Of a DNA stretch of 30,586 bases, positions 1-7,082 are shown piece by piece. The notes under the pieces are model-generated. The model was not told the DNA's origin and did not search any database. It saw only the letters and a list, made by a program, of their open reading frames with translations. The DNA is taken from positions 1-30,586 of the forward strand of contig NZ_NUNF01000116.1 in assembly GCF_002585305.1 (NCBI RefSeq), written 5' to 3'. A program made the translations under genes and the position numbers. The DNA is from Bacillus sp. AFS037270 (GTDB taxonomy: Bacteria; Bacillota; Bacilli; Bacillales_B; DSM-18226). Within the stretch, counting starts at the first letter, position 1; each line of letters opens with the position of its first letter.

Positions 1-1
1 T

Positions 2-86
2 GGAGGGGTAGCGAAGTGGCTAAACGCGGCGGACTGTAAATCCGCTCCCTCAGGGTTCGGCGGTTCGAATCCGTCCCCCTCCACCA
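2..86 (+). tRNA. tRNA-Tyr (GTA)
   Basis: Class II tRNA with a long variable arm. The acceptor stem GGAGGGG (2-8) pairs with CCCCTCC (76-82), followed by A and an encoded CCA (84-86). The anticodon loop reads ctGTAaa. The T-arm is GGTTCGAATCC. It is the first of three tRNA genes at the window edge, probably the tail of a longer tRNA or rRNA cluster. Confidence 0.96.
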
Positions 87-90
87 GAAT

Positions 91-167
91 GGCGGCTGTG
101 GCGAAGTGGTTAACGCATCGGATTGTGGTTCCGACATTCGTGGGTTCGATTCCCATCAGCCGCCCCA
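91..167 (+). tRNA. tRNA-His (GTG)
   Basis: The gene starts four bases after tRNA-Tyr. The anticodon is GTG within gattGTGgttc. The acceptor arm GGCGGCTG pairs with its 3' half before an encoded CCA (165-167). The extra 5' G (position -1) opposite the C discriminator is the normal histidine identity element. The T-loop is GGGTTCGATTCCC. Confidence 0.96.
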
Positions 168-229
168 TTAATTTTTTTATTTCAATAAAATTAAATTTGA
201 TTCTGTTCTTTCAATAATTTTTAATTAAT

Positions 230-303
230 GCGGGTGTAGTTTACTGGTAAAACCTCAGCCTTCCAAGCTGATGTAGTGGGTTCGATTCCCATCACCCGCT
301 CCA
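230..303 (+). tRNA. tRNA-Gly (TCC)
   Basis: The acceptor stem GCGGGTG (230-236) pairs with CACCCGC (293-299), then T and an encoded CCA. The anticodon TCC lies in the loop cttCCaag context. The T-arm is GTGGGTTCGATTCCCAT. It is separated from tRNA-His by a 62-base AT-rich spacer. Confidence 0.95.
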
Positions 304-366
304 TTTTTAACCTATAGCTTTAGTAGCTCGAGCGGACGACTTATAACAAAGTTACATAATGATACT

Positions 367-400
367 AAAAGCGCTTGGAATAGTTTCCAGGTGCTTTTTT
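367..400 (+). terminator. Rho-independent terminator of the tRNA cluster
   Basis: The stem AGCGCTTGGAA (370-380) pairs with TTCCAGGTGCT (384-394), allowing G-U pairs, and is followed by a T run. It ends the tRNA transcript. Nothing else is recognised between 304 and 519. Confidence 0.75.
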
Positions 401-519
401 GTTTTGATAGAATTTAGAAACGTCAGTGCTTTCATGCTTTTTTGTTTTAAAACAATAATACTTTTTTTTGAAAACTATCATCAATTAATATTCTTCGATA
501 AAGATAGAAAATTAATAGG

Positions 520-753
520 ATGAAGGATTTTTTCAGTAAGTTACTAACAGGGATGAGTATAGGAATTGTATGTGCTTTGATTCCAAATGCATTATTAGGG
601 GAAATTCTTAAATTATTTATTCTATCTTTCGCTGGTTTAACGGAAGGTGGATGGAGTATTAAAAATATTACCATCATGCTGAGTACCTTCTATATTTTAC
701 CGATTATTTTGAACCTAGGGCTTATCTATTTATTCGCTAAAAAATTAAAATGA
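520..753 (+). CDS. Short membrane protein, probable truncated PTS EIIC-like fragment
   Basis: This 77-residue reading frame has two hydrophobic segments, about residues 8-40 and 50-72. The first 30 residues (SIGIVCALIPNALLGEILK) resemble the amino end of the PTS EIIC type 2-like membrane family, whose members run to several hundred residues, so this would be only a fragment. The ribosome binding site is weak (TAGG almost touching the ATG). The second half no longer resembles that family, which suggests a deletion remnant. It stands alone after the tRNA terminator. It may not be expressed. Confidence 0.45.
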   Translation: MKDFFSKLLTGMSIGIVCALIPNALLGEILKLFILSFAGLTEGGWSIKNITIMLSTFYILPIILNLGLIYLFAKKLK

Positions 754-862
754 TTAAAGCCGATGATTATAAATTACAGTTTGATTAATAAATGAACAAC
801 TTTTTCCTCCAATCATCATAAATGTATAAGTGATCTTAATTTTTCCGATTGGAGGAATATTT

Positions 863-1189
863 GTGTATTATGCACGGGTTGTACAATATAAACTGGGAAT
901 AGGTCAAAGGGATATAGCTGAAAAGTTAACAAAAGAGTTTGATAAGAAGAGCAGAAAATTAGTTGGATTTAGAGGTAGTGTATACTTTTTCGATGACCCT
1001 TCCGGTGAGTATCGGTCATTAAGTTATTGGGATACGAAAGAGGAAGCCGAAGAGGCGCATAAAAAATTATTTCCTGAGCTAGTAGGCAAACTACAAAGCA
1101 TTACTAAGGAAAAACCCATTGTTAAATTTTATGAAGTCTTTGAGGCAACTGATGACGAAGACCTTATGGCTTCACATATTAAAATCTAA
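863..1189 (+). CDS. ABM-type monooxygenase-like protein (dimeric alpha/beta barrel)
   Basis: I prefer the GTG at 863, because GGAGG at 851-855 lies seven bases before it. An upstream ATG at 830 in the same frame has no ribosome binding site. The 108-residue product begins MYYARVVQYKLGIG and has the pattern of small antibiotic-biosynthesis monooxygenase/ferredoxin-like barrel proteins: a first strand, an amphipathic helix (about 20-34), the strand GFRGSVYFFD, then YRSLSYWDTKEEAEEAH, typical of ABM proteins. These usually act as dimers on quinone-like or haem-like substrates, but the substrate here is unknown. It is monocistronic, closed by the hairpin at 1197-1244. Confidence 0.7.
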   Translation: MYYARVVQYKLGIGQRDIAEKLTKEFDKKSRKLVGFRGSVYFFDDPSGEYRSLSYWDTKEEAEEAHKKLFPELVGKLQSITKEKPIVKFYEVFEATDDEDLMASHIKI

Positions 1190-1196
1190 TCAATTA

Positions 1197-1244
1197 AAGA
1201 ACTCAGATTAAAAGCCAATCGATGGAACTAATCTGGGTTCTTTT
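1197..1244 (+). terminator. Rho-independent terminator
   Basis: AAGAACTCAGATTA (1197-1210) pairs with TAATCTGGGTTCTT (1229-1242) with one G-U pair and is followed by T residues. It terminates the monooxygenase transcript. Confidence 0.85.
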
Positions 1245-1395
1245 CATTTAGCTCACTTTTTTTTGAAAGAGTGCATCTAATGGAAAATTTCTCCTTCATC
1301 TCGTATAATCAATATGGTAACATCTTTTAAGTTTCTATATGTTAATCGAAGTTTTGGTTGTTACAGTATTACAACTGAAAAAGAGAGGTTGAAAA

Positions 1396-2382
1396 ATGCA
1401 AAAGAGAACATTGGGTCGTAATGGATTGGAAGTATCGGCACTTGGGCTTGGCTGTATGGGAATGTCTGACTTTTACAGTGGAAGAAATGATGAAGAATCT
1501 ATTAAGACTATTCACCATGCACTGGAATCAGGGATTACCCTTCTAGATACGGCCGATATGTATGGGGTCGGAAAAAATGAAGAGTTAGTGGGACAGGCTA
1601 TTAGGAATCTCCGTGACCAGGTTGTAATTGCCACTAAGTTTGGTAATGTAAGGGGCAGTAACGGTGAGTTTCTAGGCATAAATGGACGCCCTGAGTATGT
1701 TAAACAAGCATGTGAAGCTAGTCTTCGTCGACTAGGTGTGGATTATATTGACCTTTATTACCAGCACCGAGTTGATCCAAAGACACCGATTGAAGAAACT
1801 GTTGGAGCGATGGCGGATTTAGTTAAAGAGGGAAAAGTGCGCTATCTTGGCTTGTCAGAAGCCGCCCCTCAAACGATTCAACGCGCCCACAGTATACATC
1901 CAATAACCGCAGTTCAAACCGAATATTCCTTATGGAGCAGGGACGTTGAGGACGAAATTTTACCCGTTTGCCGAGAGCTCGGGATTGGTTTTGTACCCTA
2001 CAGTCCATTAGGAAGAGGATTTTTAACCGGACAGATACAAAAATTCGATGACTTAGCTGAGGATGACTATCGCCGCTATTCGCCTCGTTTTCAGGGTGAA
2101 AATTTTCAGAGGAACTTAGACCTCGTTAATAAGATTAAAGAAATTGCCAATGAAAAAAATTGCAAGCCTTCCCAATTAGCACTTGCTTGGCTATTAGCTC
2201 AAGGGGAGGATATCGTCCCTATTCCAGGAACAAAGAGGATTCACTATCTAGATGAGAATATCGGGGCATTATCTATTAATTTAACAGAATCAGATCTTGC
2301 CCGCATTAATGAGGTAGCTCCTCGAGGCGCTGCTGCTGGGGAACGTTACCCTGAAGCGGGAATGAAGGGTGTTAATCTGTAA
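1396..2382 (+). CDS. Aldo/keto reductase, NADPH-dependent
   Basis: A 328-residue cytoplasmic (beta/alpha)8 barrel of the aldo/keto reductase superfamily, which reduces aldehydes or ketones with NAD(P)H. The catalytic tetrad is visible: D51 and Y56 in [10 protein letters not shown]81 in ATKFG and H124 in YYQHRVD. The carboxyl part keeps the cofactor-binding stretch (IPIPGTKR-type, about residues 275-283). Length and the start [20 protein letters not shown] are typical of the YhdN/AKR13-like group. GAGAGG lies just before the ATG. The same-strand hydrolase follows 82 bases later, possibly co-transcribed. The natural substrate cannot be read from sequence. Confidence 0.93.
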   Translation: MQKRTLGRNGLEVSALGLGCMGMSDFYSGRNDEESIKTIHHALESGITLLDTADMYGVGKNEELVGQAIRNLRDQVVIATKFGNVRGSNGEFLGINGRPEYVKQACEASLRRLGVDYIDLYYQHRVDPKTPIEETVGAMADLVKEGKVRYLGLSEAAPQTIQRAHSIHPITAVQTEYSLWSRDVEDEILPVCRELGIGFVPYSPLGRGFLTGQIQKFDDLAEDDYRRYSPRFQGENFQRNLDLVNKIKEIANEKNCKPSQLALAWLLAQGEDIVPIPGTKRIHYLDENIGALSINLTESDLARINEVAPRGAAAGERYPEAGMKGVNL

Positions 2383-2464
2383 TTGACAGTAATTGAGAAC
2401 GATAGGCTCTCTTTACATAGTTAAAGTGAGAGGTTCATTATGACTTGAATGGAGGACTAAATGA

Positions 2465-3286
2465 ATGCCAGTAGAAACAAATTGGGTACGTTATGGGAAG
2501 AACCAAGAATATATCGGATACATGGCTAAAATGGATCGAGTCAATGAAAACCTACCTGCTGTAATTGTAATTCAAGAGATTTGGGGAGTAGATGCTCATA
2601 TCCGAAATATAACAGAAAGATTTGCACAAGCAGGATACCTTGCCTTTGCTCCCGATTTATACGCAGAGAATGCGGAGCGAATGGAAGATTTAAAAGAAGA
2701 ACGAGTAGTAGAAGTAAGAAGTTTTCTAGATACCCTGCCACATACGTTTTGGAATAACCCTGATGAAAGGGAGCAGGCGATTCGCGAACTTGAAGAAGGA
2801 AAACAAAACCGTGTAACCAAGACCTTTGAAAAAATGTTTGGAGGAATCCAATCTTCTGTTTATATTGAAAACCTATTAGCAGCTACTTCTTTTTTACGTA
2901 AAGAGTGCGAAGCGTCAAAAGGTCAAGGAGTTGTTTCTATTGGATTCTGTATGGGTGGTGCTCTGTCAGGATTATTAGCCTGCCGCGACCCACAACTAAA
3001 GGGTGCAGCGATTTTTTATGGTACCGCACCTTCTGACGAAGAACTAAACAACATTAATTGTCCTTTATATGGCTTTTATGGTGAGCTTGATAAGCGGATT
3101 TCAGACAATGTGCCTGCTTTAGCTGATCAAATGAAGAGCAATCAAAAGTCGTTTGATTATCAAATCTATCAAGACACTCATCATGCTTTTTTTAATGATA
3201 CGAGATCTTCCTATAATGTTTCTGCGGCAAGGGACGCATATCAAAAGGTATTACAATTTTTTAATAACGTGCTGGTTAAGGAATAG
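2465..3286 (+). CDS. Dienelactone hydrolase family protein
   Basis: A 273-residue alpha/beta hydrolase of the dienelactone hydrolase family (carboxymethylenebutenolidase-like). The nucleophile is C162 in GFCMGG, with D209 in GELDKR and H240 in DTHHAFF completing the triad; E38 in IQEIWG matches the family's regulatory glutamate. The start at 2465 is set by GGAGG at 2451-2455; an out-of-frame ATG at 2461 is not used. An insertion at about residues 85-130 makes it longer than the classic 236-residue enzyme. It is followed without a gap by the GNAT gene, so both are likely in one operon. The substrate is unknown. Confidence 0.9.
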   Translation: MPVETNWVRYGKNQEYIGYMAKMDRVNENLPAVIVIQEIWGVDAHIRNITERFAQAGYLAFAPDLYAENAERMEDLKEERVVEVRSFLDTLPHTFWNNPDEREQAIRELEEGKQNRVTKTFEKMFGGIQSSVYIENLLAATSFLRKECEASKGQGVVSIGFCMGGALSGLLACRDPQLKGAAIFYGTAPSDEELNNINCPLYGFYGELDKRISDNVPALADQMKSNQKSFDYQIYQDTHHAFFNDTRSSYNVSAARDAYQKVLQFFNNVLVKE

Positions 3287-3292
3287 TTGGCC

Positions 3293-3769
3293 GTGAAGGT
3301 TACAGTTAAACTAGCTGAGGAAAAAGATGTAGTCACTGCCCACCAACTTATGCTGGAAGCATTTGAAGAATATCGGCATATAGAAGTACCTTCAAGTGCC
3401 CTTAAGGAATCACTATCTTCTGTATTTGAAAAATTTTTAAAAGGAACAGAAAAGATACTTCTTTGTTTAATAGATGAAAAACCTCAAGGATCCCTAAGAT
3501 ATAAGGTTGAGGAAGACGCGTTATATTTTATGCGTGTATCAGTGTCACCATCTGCTAGGGGAAATAGACTTGCGACAACCATGCTGAACTGGTTAGAGGA
3601 ATATGCGCTGCATTTGAATCTTTCTAAACTAAAATGCAGAGTTAGAATGTCTTTACCCAAAAACATTCTCCTGTATGAGTCCCTCGGGTATTTTATTACG
3701 AAAGAAGAAACAGTTATTAATCCAAATGGATATGAAGTTAAGACAGTGGTAATGGAAAAAGCCTTATAG
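3293..3769 (+). CDS. GNAT family N-acetyltransferase
   Basis: A small acetyltransferase of about 158 residues. It has the GNAT order: amino-terminal strand and helix (VKLAEEKDVVTAHQLMLEAF), then the acetyl-CoA motif YFMRVSVSPSARGNRLATTML, where RGNRLA is the pyrophosphate-binding turn. Motif B follows with LLYESLGYF. Two starts are possible: TTG at 3287, directly after the hydrolase stop, and GTG at 3293. AAGGA at 3278-3282 gives better spacing to the GTG, so I use 3293. It is tightly coupled to the upstream hydrolase. The acceptor substrate is unknown. Confidence 0.86.
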   Translation: MKVTVKLAEEKDVVTAHQLMLEAFEEYRHIEVPSSALKESLSSVFEKFLKGTEKILLCLIDEKPQGSLRYKVEEDALYFMRVSVSPSARGNRLATTMLNWLEEYALHLNLSKLKCRVRMSLPKNILLYESLGYFITKEETVINPNGYEVKTVVMEKAL

Positions 3770-3790
3770 TGATGACTTTTAATATATATC

Positions 3791-3830
3791 AATGAAACGA
3801 GGGGGCATAAATCACTCCTCGTTTCATTTT
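3791..3830 (+). terminator. Rho-independent terminator
   Basis: A perfect 12-bp stem, AATGAAACGAGG (3791-3802) with CCTCGTTTCATT (3817-3828), is followed by T residues. It ends the hydrolase-acetyltransferase transcript. Confidence 0.88.
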
Positions 3831-3866
3831 GTCCCTGTGAGAGAAGGACGTTGCCAGGCAGGGATA

Positions 3867-3898
3867 AAGACAACCAAAATGGGTTGTCTTTTTTTTTG
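3867..3898 (+). terminator. Second tandem terminator
   Basis: AAGACAACC (3867-3875) pairs with GGTTGTCTT (3882-3890) and is followed by a long T run. It is a second strong terminator just before the bioB control region and insulates it from read-through. Confidence 0.88.
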
Positions 3899-3946
3899 TC
3901 CGAAAAATTTAAGCTTTATAACACTTAGTCAACTACTATATTCTGA

Positions 3947-3977
3947 TTGTTAACTTTATCTTATTTTTAGTTGACAA
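3947..3977 (+). promoter_or_regulatory. BirA (biotin repressor) operator
   Basis: TTGTTAAC (3947-3954), a 15-base spacer, then GTTGACAA (3970-3977). This fits the known bacterial BirA dyad TTGTNAAC-N14/15-GTTNACAA with one mismatch between half-sites. It overlaps the candidate -35 box of bioB, so biotinyl-AMP-loaded BirA would block transcription when biotin is plentiful. Confidence 0.85.
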
Positions 3978-4000
3978 TATTAAAGTGAAACTATTATTCT
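3971..4000 (+). promoter_or_regulatory. SigA-type promoter of bioB
   Basis: The -35 is a perfect TTGACA (3971-3976) inside the right half of the BirA operator. The -10 is TATTCT (3995-4000, spacer 18) or TATTAT (3992-3997, spacer 15). The -35 is certain in sequence, the -10 less so. Confidence 0.6.
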
Positions 4001-4044
4001 TAAATTATGGTAAAAATTTCTTTTAAAAGTAGGAGGGTGATTAG

Positions 4045-5037
4045 ATGAGCATTTGGAAAGAAATGGCACAGAAAGTAATGGAAGGTAATCAAATATCCAA
4101 AGAGGAAGCTTTAAATATTCTTAATTCTTCAGATAAAGATTTGTTAGAGGTTCTACAAGGGGCATATTTAATCAGACACCATTATTATGGCAATAAAGTA
4201 AAGTTGAATATGATCGTGAATACAAAATCTGGTTTGTGTCCAGAAAACTGTGGGTACTGCTCTCAATCAAGTATTTCTACAGCACCTATAAAAAAATATA
4301 GAATGATGGATAAGGAAGAAATCTTAAAAGGAGCAGAACGAGCTTATCAGCTTAATGTTGGTACATACTGTATAGTTGCTAGCGGGAGAGGTCCAAGCCA
4401 TAACGAAGTAGAGCAAGTTGTGTCTGCTGTAAAGGAAATAAAAGATAAGTACAATTTAAAAGTCTGTGCTTGCCTTGGTTTATTAAAACCTGACCAAGCA
4501 AGAAAACTAAAGGAAGCTGGTGTTGATCGATACAACCATAACCTAAATACTTCAGAAAATCACCATGAAAACATCACTACCTCACATTCATATCAAGATC
4601 GAGTCAATACGGTTGAATTGATAAAGGAAACAGGAATCTCTCCTTGCTCCGGAGTCATTGTTGGCATGAAGGAAACGAAAGAAGATGTCGTAGATATGGC
4701 ATTTAGTCTAAATGCGATTGATGCAGACTCTATTCCTGTTAATTTTCTACATGCCATTGATGGAACACCACTCGAGGGTACACATGAGTTAAACCCAAGA
4801 TATTGTTTAAAGGTATTAGCCCTCATGCGTTTTGTCAATCCAACAAAGGAAATTCGTATTTCTGGAGGCCGTGAAGTCAATTTACGCAGTCTTCAGCCTC
4901 TAGGTTTGTATGCTGCCAATTCCATTTTTGTGGGAGATTATTTAACTACCGCTGGGCAAGAGAGCACGGCAGACCATCAAATGTTAGAGGATTTAGGTTT
5001 TGAAATTGAGTTTATAAAAGAGACTACCCAAGCATAG
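4045..5037 (+). CDS. bioB: Biotin synthase
   Basis: A 330-residue radical-SAM enzyme that inserts sulphur into dethiobiotin, the last step of biotin synthesis. The SAM [4Fe-4S] cysteines are C65, C69 and C72 in CPENCGYC. The second-cluster cysteines match C109, C141 and C201, with the arginine in EIRISGGRE. The motif YNHNLNTSE is typical of BioB. The start is set by AGGAGGGTG shortly before ATG 4045. It stands alone: no bioA, bioD, bioF or bioW is adjacent, so the earlier steps must be elsewhere or missing. Regulation by BirA is inferred from the upstream operator. The hairpin at 5063-5093 ends the transcript. Confidence 0.97.
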   Translation: MSIWKEMAQKVMEGNQISKEEALNILNSSDKDLLEVLQGAYLIRHHYYGNKVKLNMIVNTKSGLCPENCGYCSQSSISTAPIKKYRMMDKEEILKGAERAYQLNVGTYCIVASGRGPSHNEVEQVVSAVKEIKDKYNLKVCACLGLLKPDQARKLKEAGVDRYNHNLNTSENHHENITTSHSYQDRVNTVELIKETGISPCSGVIVGMKETKEDVVDMAFSLNAIDADSIPVNFLHAIDGTPLEGTHELNPRYCLKVLALMRFVNPTKEIRISGGREVNLRSLQPLGLYAANSIFVGDYLTTAGQESTADHQMLEDLGFEIEFIKETTQA

Positions 5038-5062
5038 TGAAAACTCATGGTGGTATCAAATG

Positions 5063-5093
5063 AAAGACAATCAATAAGGATTGTCTTTTTTTG
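5063..5093 (+). terminator. Rho-independent terminator of bioB
   Basis: AAGACAATC (5064-5072) pairs with GATTGTCTT (5079-5087), followed by T residues. The T run abuts the GGAGG used by the next gene, so that gene either depends on read-through or on a promoter within or before this hairpin. Confidence 0.85.
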
Positions 5094-5105
5094 GAGGTAA
5101 TGATC

Positions 5106-6026
5106 ATGATGTTAGGATTTGCTGCTTTATGGTTATATAATGATGTTAATTACTTTGAAGAAAAATGTACTACTACCGAGAGGAATCAGAAAATGAACAT
5201 CATTTTATCTTTTTTACATACCTTGCTAATCAGTTTTTTAGAAATGTTCTATCTTGTAGGTGTAATCATAGTCATTGGTTTTATCTTAGGCGCACTTGAA
5301 AGGTTATCAAATTCATATTTAGTCCGTACCTTTGGGTCTAGAGGGGTAATGGTGACAGCATGGATTGGAACACCAATTCATGAAATCGGCCATCTTCTTC
5401 AATGTTTTATATGGGGACATCGTGTTTCGAGGGTCAGATTACTTCAATTAAATCATCCATCCGGCATTCTTGGTTTTGTTGAACATCATTACAATCCGAA
5501 TAGTATGTATCAGCAAGTTGGTAATTTTTTTATTGGGCTAGGGCCGATTTTTAGTGGTATCGGCTCATTGATTTTAGGTATGTATCTTTTGGTCCCAGCA
5601 TCTTTTTTGGCTTTTAAAACAGAATTGCAACAACGTATTAAATTTGAGCGGCTTGATGTTACGGTTTTAAAGACTATTGGCGAATCAGTTTCGGTTATTT
5701 GTAAGAATCTTTTTACATTGGAAAATTTAATAAATCCTCTTTTTTGGATTTTTTTAGTTATTGCGTTTAGTATTTCTTCTCATATTGCATTGAGTACGTC
5801 GGATATTAGGGGTTCTGCCAGAGGGTTAAGCATGATTTTTTTCATTCTATTCTTGTTTAATATCATTTCTAGATTACTTAATTGGGATACATACGAAATG
5901 ATCTTCAAACTAACAGGTTATAATGCCTATGTACTTGCTTTTGGGAGTATTGCATTACTGTTTTCCTTTATTACGCTACTTATTAGTATAATCCTTTTTA
6001 ATGCGAAAAGATTATTGGTCCGATAG
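5106..6026 (+). CDS. Multi-pass membrane protein with HExxH motif, putative metalloprotease
   Basis: A 306-residue integral membrane protein. GGAGG at 5093-5097 is eight bases before ATG 5106, which I take as start; an ATG at 5100 is too close. Hydrophobic segments lie at about residues 31-63, 80-103, 135-165, 210-230, 238-255 and 270-298. The first half carries HEIGH (92-96) in GTPIHEIGHLLQCF, the zinc-binding signature of membrane metalloproteases such as the M50 site-2 proteases. The third ligand typical of M50 is not evident; the nearest conserved-looking element is GLGPIFSG. The substrate is unknown. Assignment as a peptidase rests on the motif alone. Confidence 0.65.
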   Translation: MMLGFAALWLYNDVNYFEEKCTTTERNQKMNIILSFLHTLLISFLEMFYLVGVIIVIGFILGALERLSNSYLVRTFGSRGVMVTAWIGTPIHEIGHLLQCFIWGHRVSRVRLLQLNHPSGILGFVEHHYNPNSMYQQVGNFFIGLGPIFSGIGSLILGMYLLVPASFLAFKTELQQRIKFERLDVTVLKTIGESVSVICKNLFTLENLINPLFWIFLVIAFSISSHIALSTSDIRGSARGLSMIFFILFLFNIISRLLNWDTYEMIFKLTGYNAYVLAFGSIALLFSFITLLISIILFNAKRLLVR

Positions 6027-6047
6027 ATAAAACTAATGTGAGATTTA

Positions 6048-6140
6048 TTCGGACAGTACTAGCAGAAAATCAATGGGAGTTGTCCGAACCCAAGGGCTAT
6101 TCGGACAACACAGGCAAAAAAATTACGTGGGTTGTCCGAA
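6048..6140. repeat. Alternating inverted repeats of a GTTGTCCGAA unit
   Basis: Four copies of one unit in alternating orientation: TTCGGACAG (6048-6056), GTTGTCCGAA (6079-6088), TTCGGACAAC (6100-6109) and GTTGTCCGAA (6131-6140). The middle pair is a perfect 10-bp inverted repeat with an 11-base loop. Short ORFs across it are not convincing genes. It looks like an intergenic palindromic repeat element. Confidence 0.7.
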
Positions 6141-6208
6141 TCCAAAATCGCTTCAGACGGCACAAGTGAGAAATCCCCCCAAAAATTGTCCTAACTCGGT
6201 GCCCCATA

Positions 6209-6448
6209 TCAAAATATATTTTGCTTCTGTTCGACAGTGGCACCAATCTGTTTATTTCTACCATAAAAAATCGCAGTCATGAAAAATAGAAAGACTACCA
6301 AAACAACACACATTAATTGAAGCCCCATTAAATCCAAAAGAAAGCCTGAAAAGAGGAGGACAATTTGGTATGTGACACGGTCAAGCATATTGCGAAAAGA
6401 GAAAAAACGGCCATGAAAATCATTTGGTACCTGGGTTTGAAAAATCAA
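6209..6448 (-). pseudogene. C-terminal remnant of an MFS transporter
   Basis: Read on the minus strand, 79 codons encode VPNDFHGRFFSFRNMLDR followed by two hydrophobic segments (IVLLFSGFLLDLMGLQL and MCVVLVVFLFFMTAIF) and a short polar tail. The pattern VPN-x-F-x-GR-x-FS before the last membrane helices is typical of DHA3-type MFS permeases near their carboxyl end. The frame is closed upstream by a stop just before the TTG at 6448, so roughly four fifths of a transporter is missing. It is directly followed by the reductase remnant on the opposite strand. Confidence 0.65.
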
Positions 6449-6454
6449 TCGTAA

Positions 6455-6640
6455 TTAATAAGTCATATACAAAAACGATTACTTTAGCTACTGGATTTGG
6501 ACGATTTGAAATTCAAAACTTGACCTTGATAATGCTGCGAAATATGAAGGAAAGTATCTTTTTGATACGGTTGAAAACTTCAACCATTTTCAGGATCGAC
6601 TTGTTTTAATTTTTTCGCGGAGGAAACACTGCCGTCACAC
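6455..6640 (+). pseudogene. Frameshifted remnant of a type 2 ferredoxin-NADP reductase
   Basis: Three reading frames join to give a recognisable middle piece of the YcgT/YumC-type ferredoxin-NADP reductase. The first gives SYTKTITLATGFGRFEIQNL. After a shift near 6525 comes LDNAAKYEGKYLFDTVENF, then NHFQDRLVLIF. After a second shift near 6615 comes RGGNTAV, the remains of the NADPH-binding GGGNSAVDWA motif. Both ends of the about 330-residue enzyme are missing. It is a dead fragment, beside the MFS remnant. Confidence 0.7.
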
Positions 6641-6751
6641 ATTCAAAACTTCAGCATTTAAGAAAGTCAGGAATCACGCATTAATTGGATGAGTATTTTT
6701 TTAAAAGTACAGCAAAATAAGAAGGTGATTTCTTAACAAGGAGGATTTTTA

Positions 6752-6892
6752 ATGTCAAAAGATAAGCAAACACCTTCAACTGAAGTTGACCAAAAGAAAC
6801 TATTAAATGATAAAGTGGAAAAAGCTCGTCAAAACAATTTTGAGGATGATCACATTCGAAAAGTGACCGTAAGTGGAGCCCAAGGCGAATAA
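6752..6892 (+). CDS. Small hydrophilic protein of unknown function
   Basis: A 46-residue ORF beginning MSKDKQTPSTEVDQKKLLND and ending VSGAQGE, with an excellent ribosome binding site (AAGGAGG about seven bases before ATG 6752) and a terminator behind it. It is highly charged, has no cysteine and no membrane segment, and contains a likely helix at about residues 13-30. I do not recognise the family. Size and composition recall small sporulation-related proteins of Bacillus, but that is only a guess. The expression signals argue for a real gene. Confidence 0.7.
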   Translation: MSKDKQTPSTEVDQKKLLNDKVEKARQNNFEDDHIRKVTVSGAQGE

Positions 6893-6914
6893 TAGAGAGC
6901 ATAAGAATAGTATC

Positions 6915-6955
6915 AAAAGCAGAATTTCATTTTAAGATGATTTTCTGCTTTTTTA
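6915..6955 (+). terminator. Rho-independent terminator
   Basis: AAAAGCAGAA (6915-6924) pairs with TTCTGCTTTT (about 6943-6952), and CAT pairs with ATG inside the stem. T residues follow. It ends the small-protein transcript. Confidence 0.75.
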
Positions 6956-7082
6956 TTGCTTAAGAAGTAAGGGAAAATTTTATTTAGAATGCCTCACAGA
7001 CATAATCGGTAAACTAAACCTTGTTGATACTTGTCGTCCAGGCAATTATTTGTAAGCTGGAGCAATTAAAGGGGGATTATTG

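Noticed and set aside
447..677. Minus-strand ORF of 76 codons opposite the PTS-like fragment
   Set aside because: It overlaps the plus-strand frame fully, has no ribosome binding site, and its composition is that of an antisense shadow.
1358..1376. Dyad GTTGT...ACAAC before the aldo/keto reductase
   Set aside because: Arms of only five bases in AT-rich DNA are expected by chance.
3484..3873. Minus-strand ORF of 129 codons over the acetyltransferase and both terminators
   Set aside because: It runs through two clear plus-strand terminators and the GNAT coding region and has no recognisable domain.
6681..6902. Minus-strand ORF of 73 codons opposite the small gene at 6752
   Set aside because: The plus-strand small ORF has a far better ribosome binding site; the minus frame looks like its reverse.
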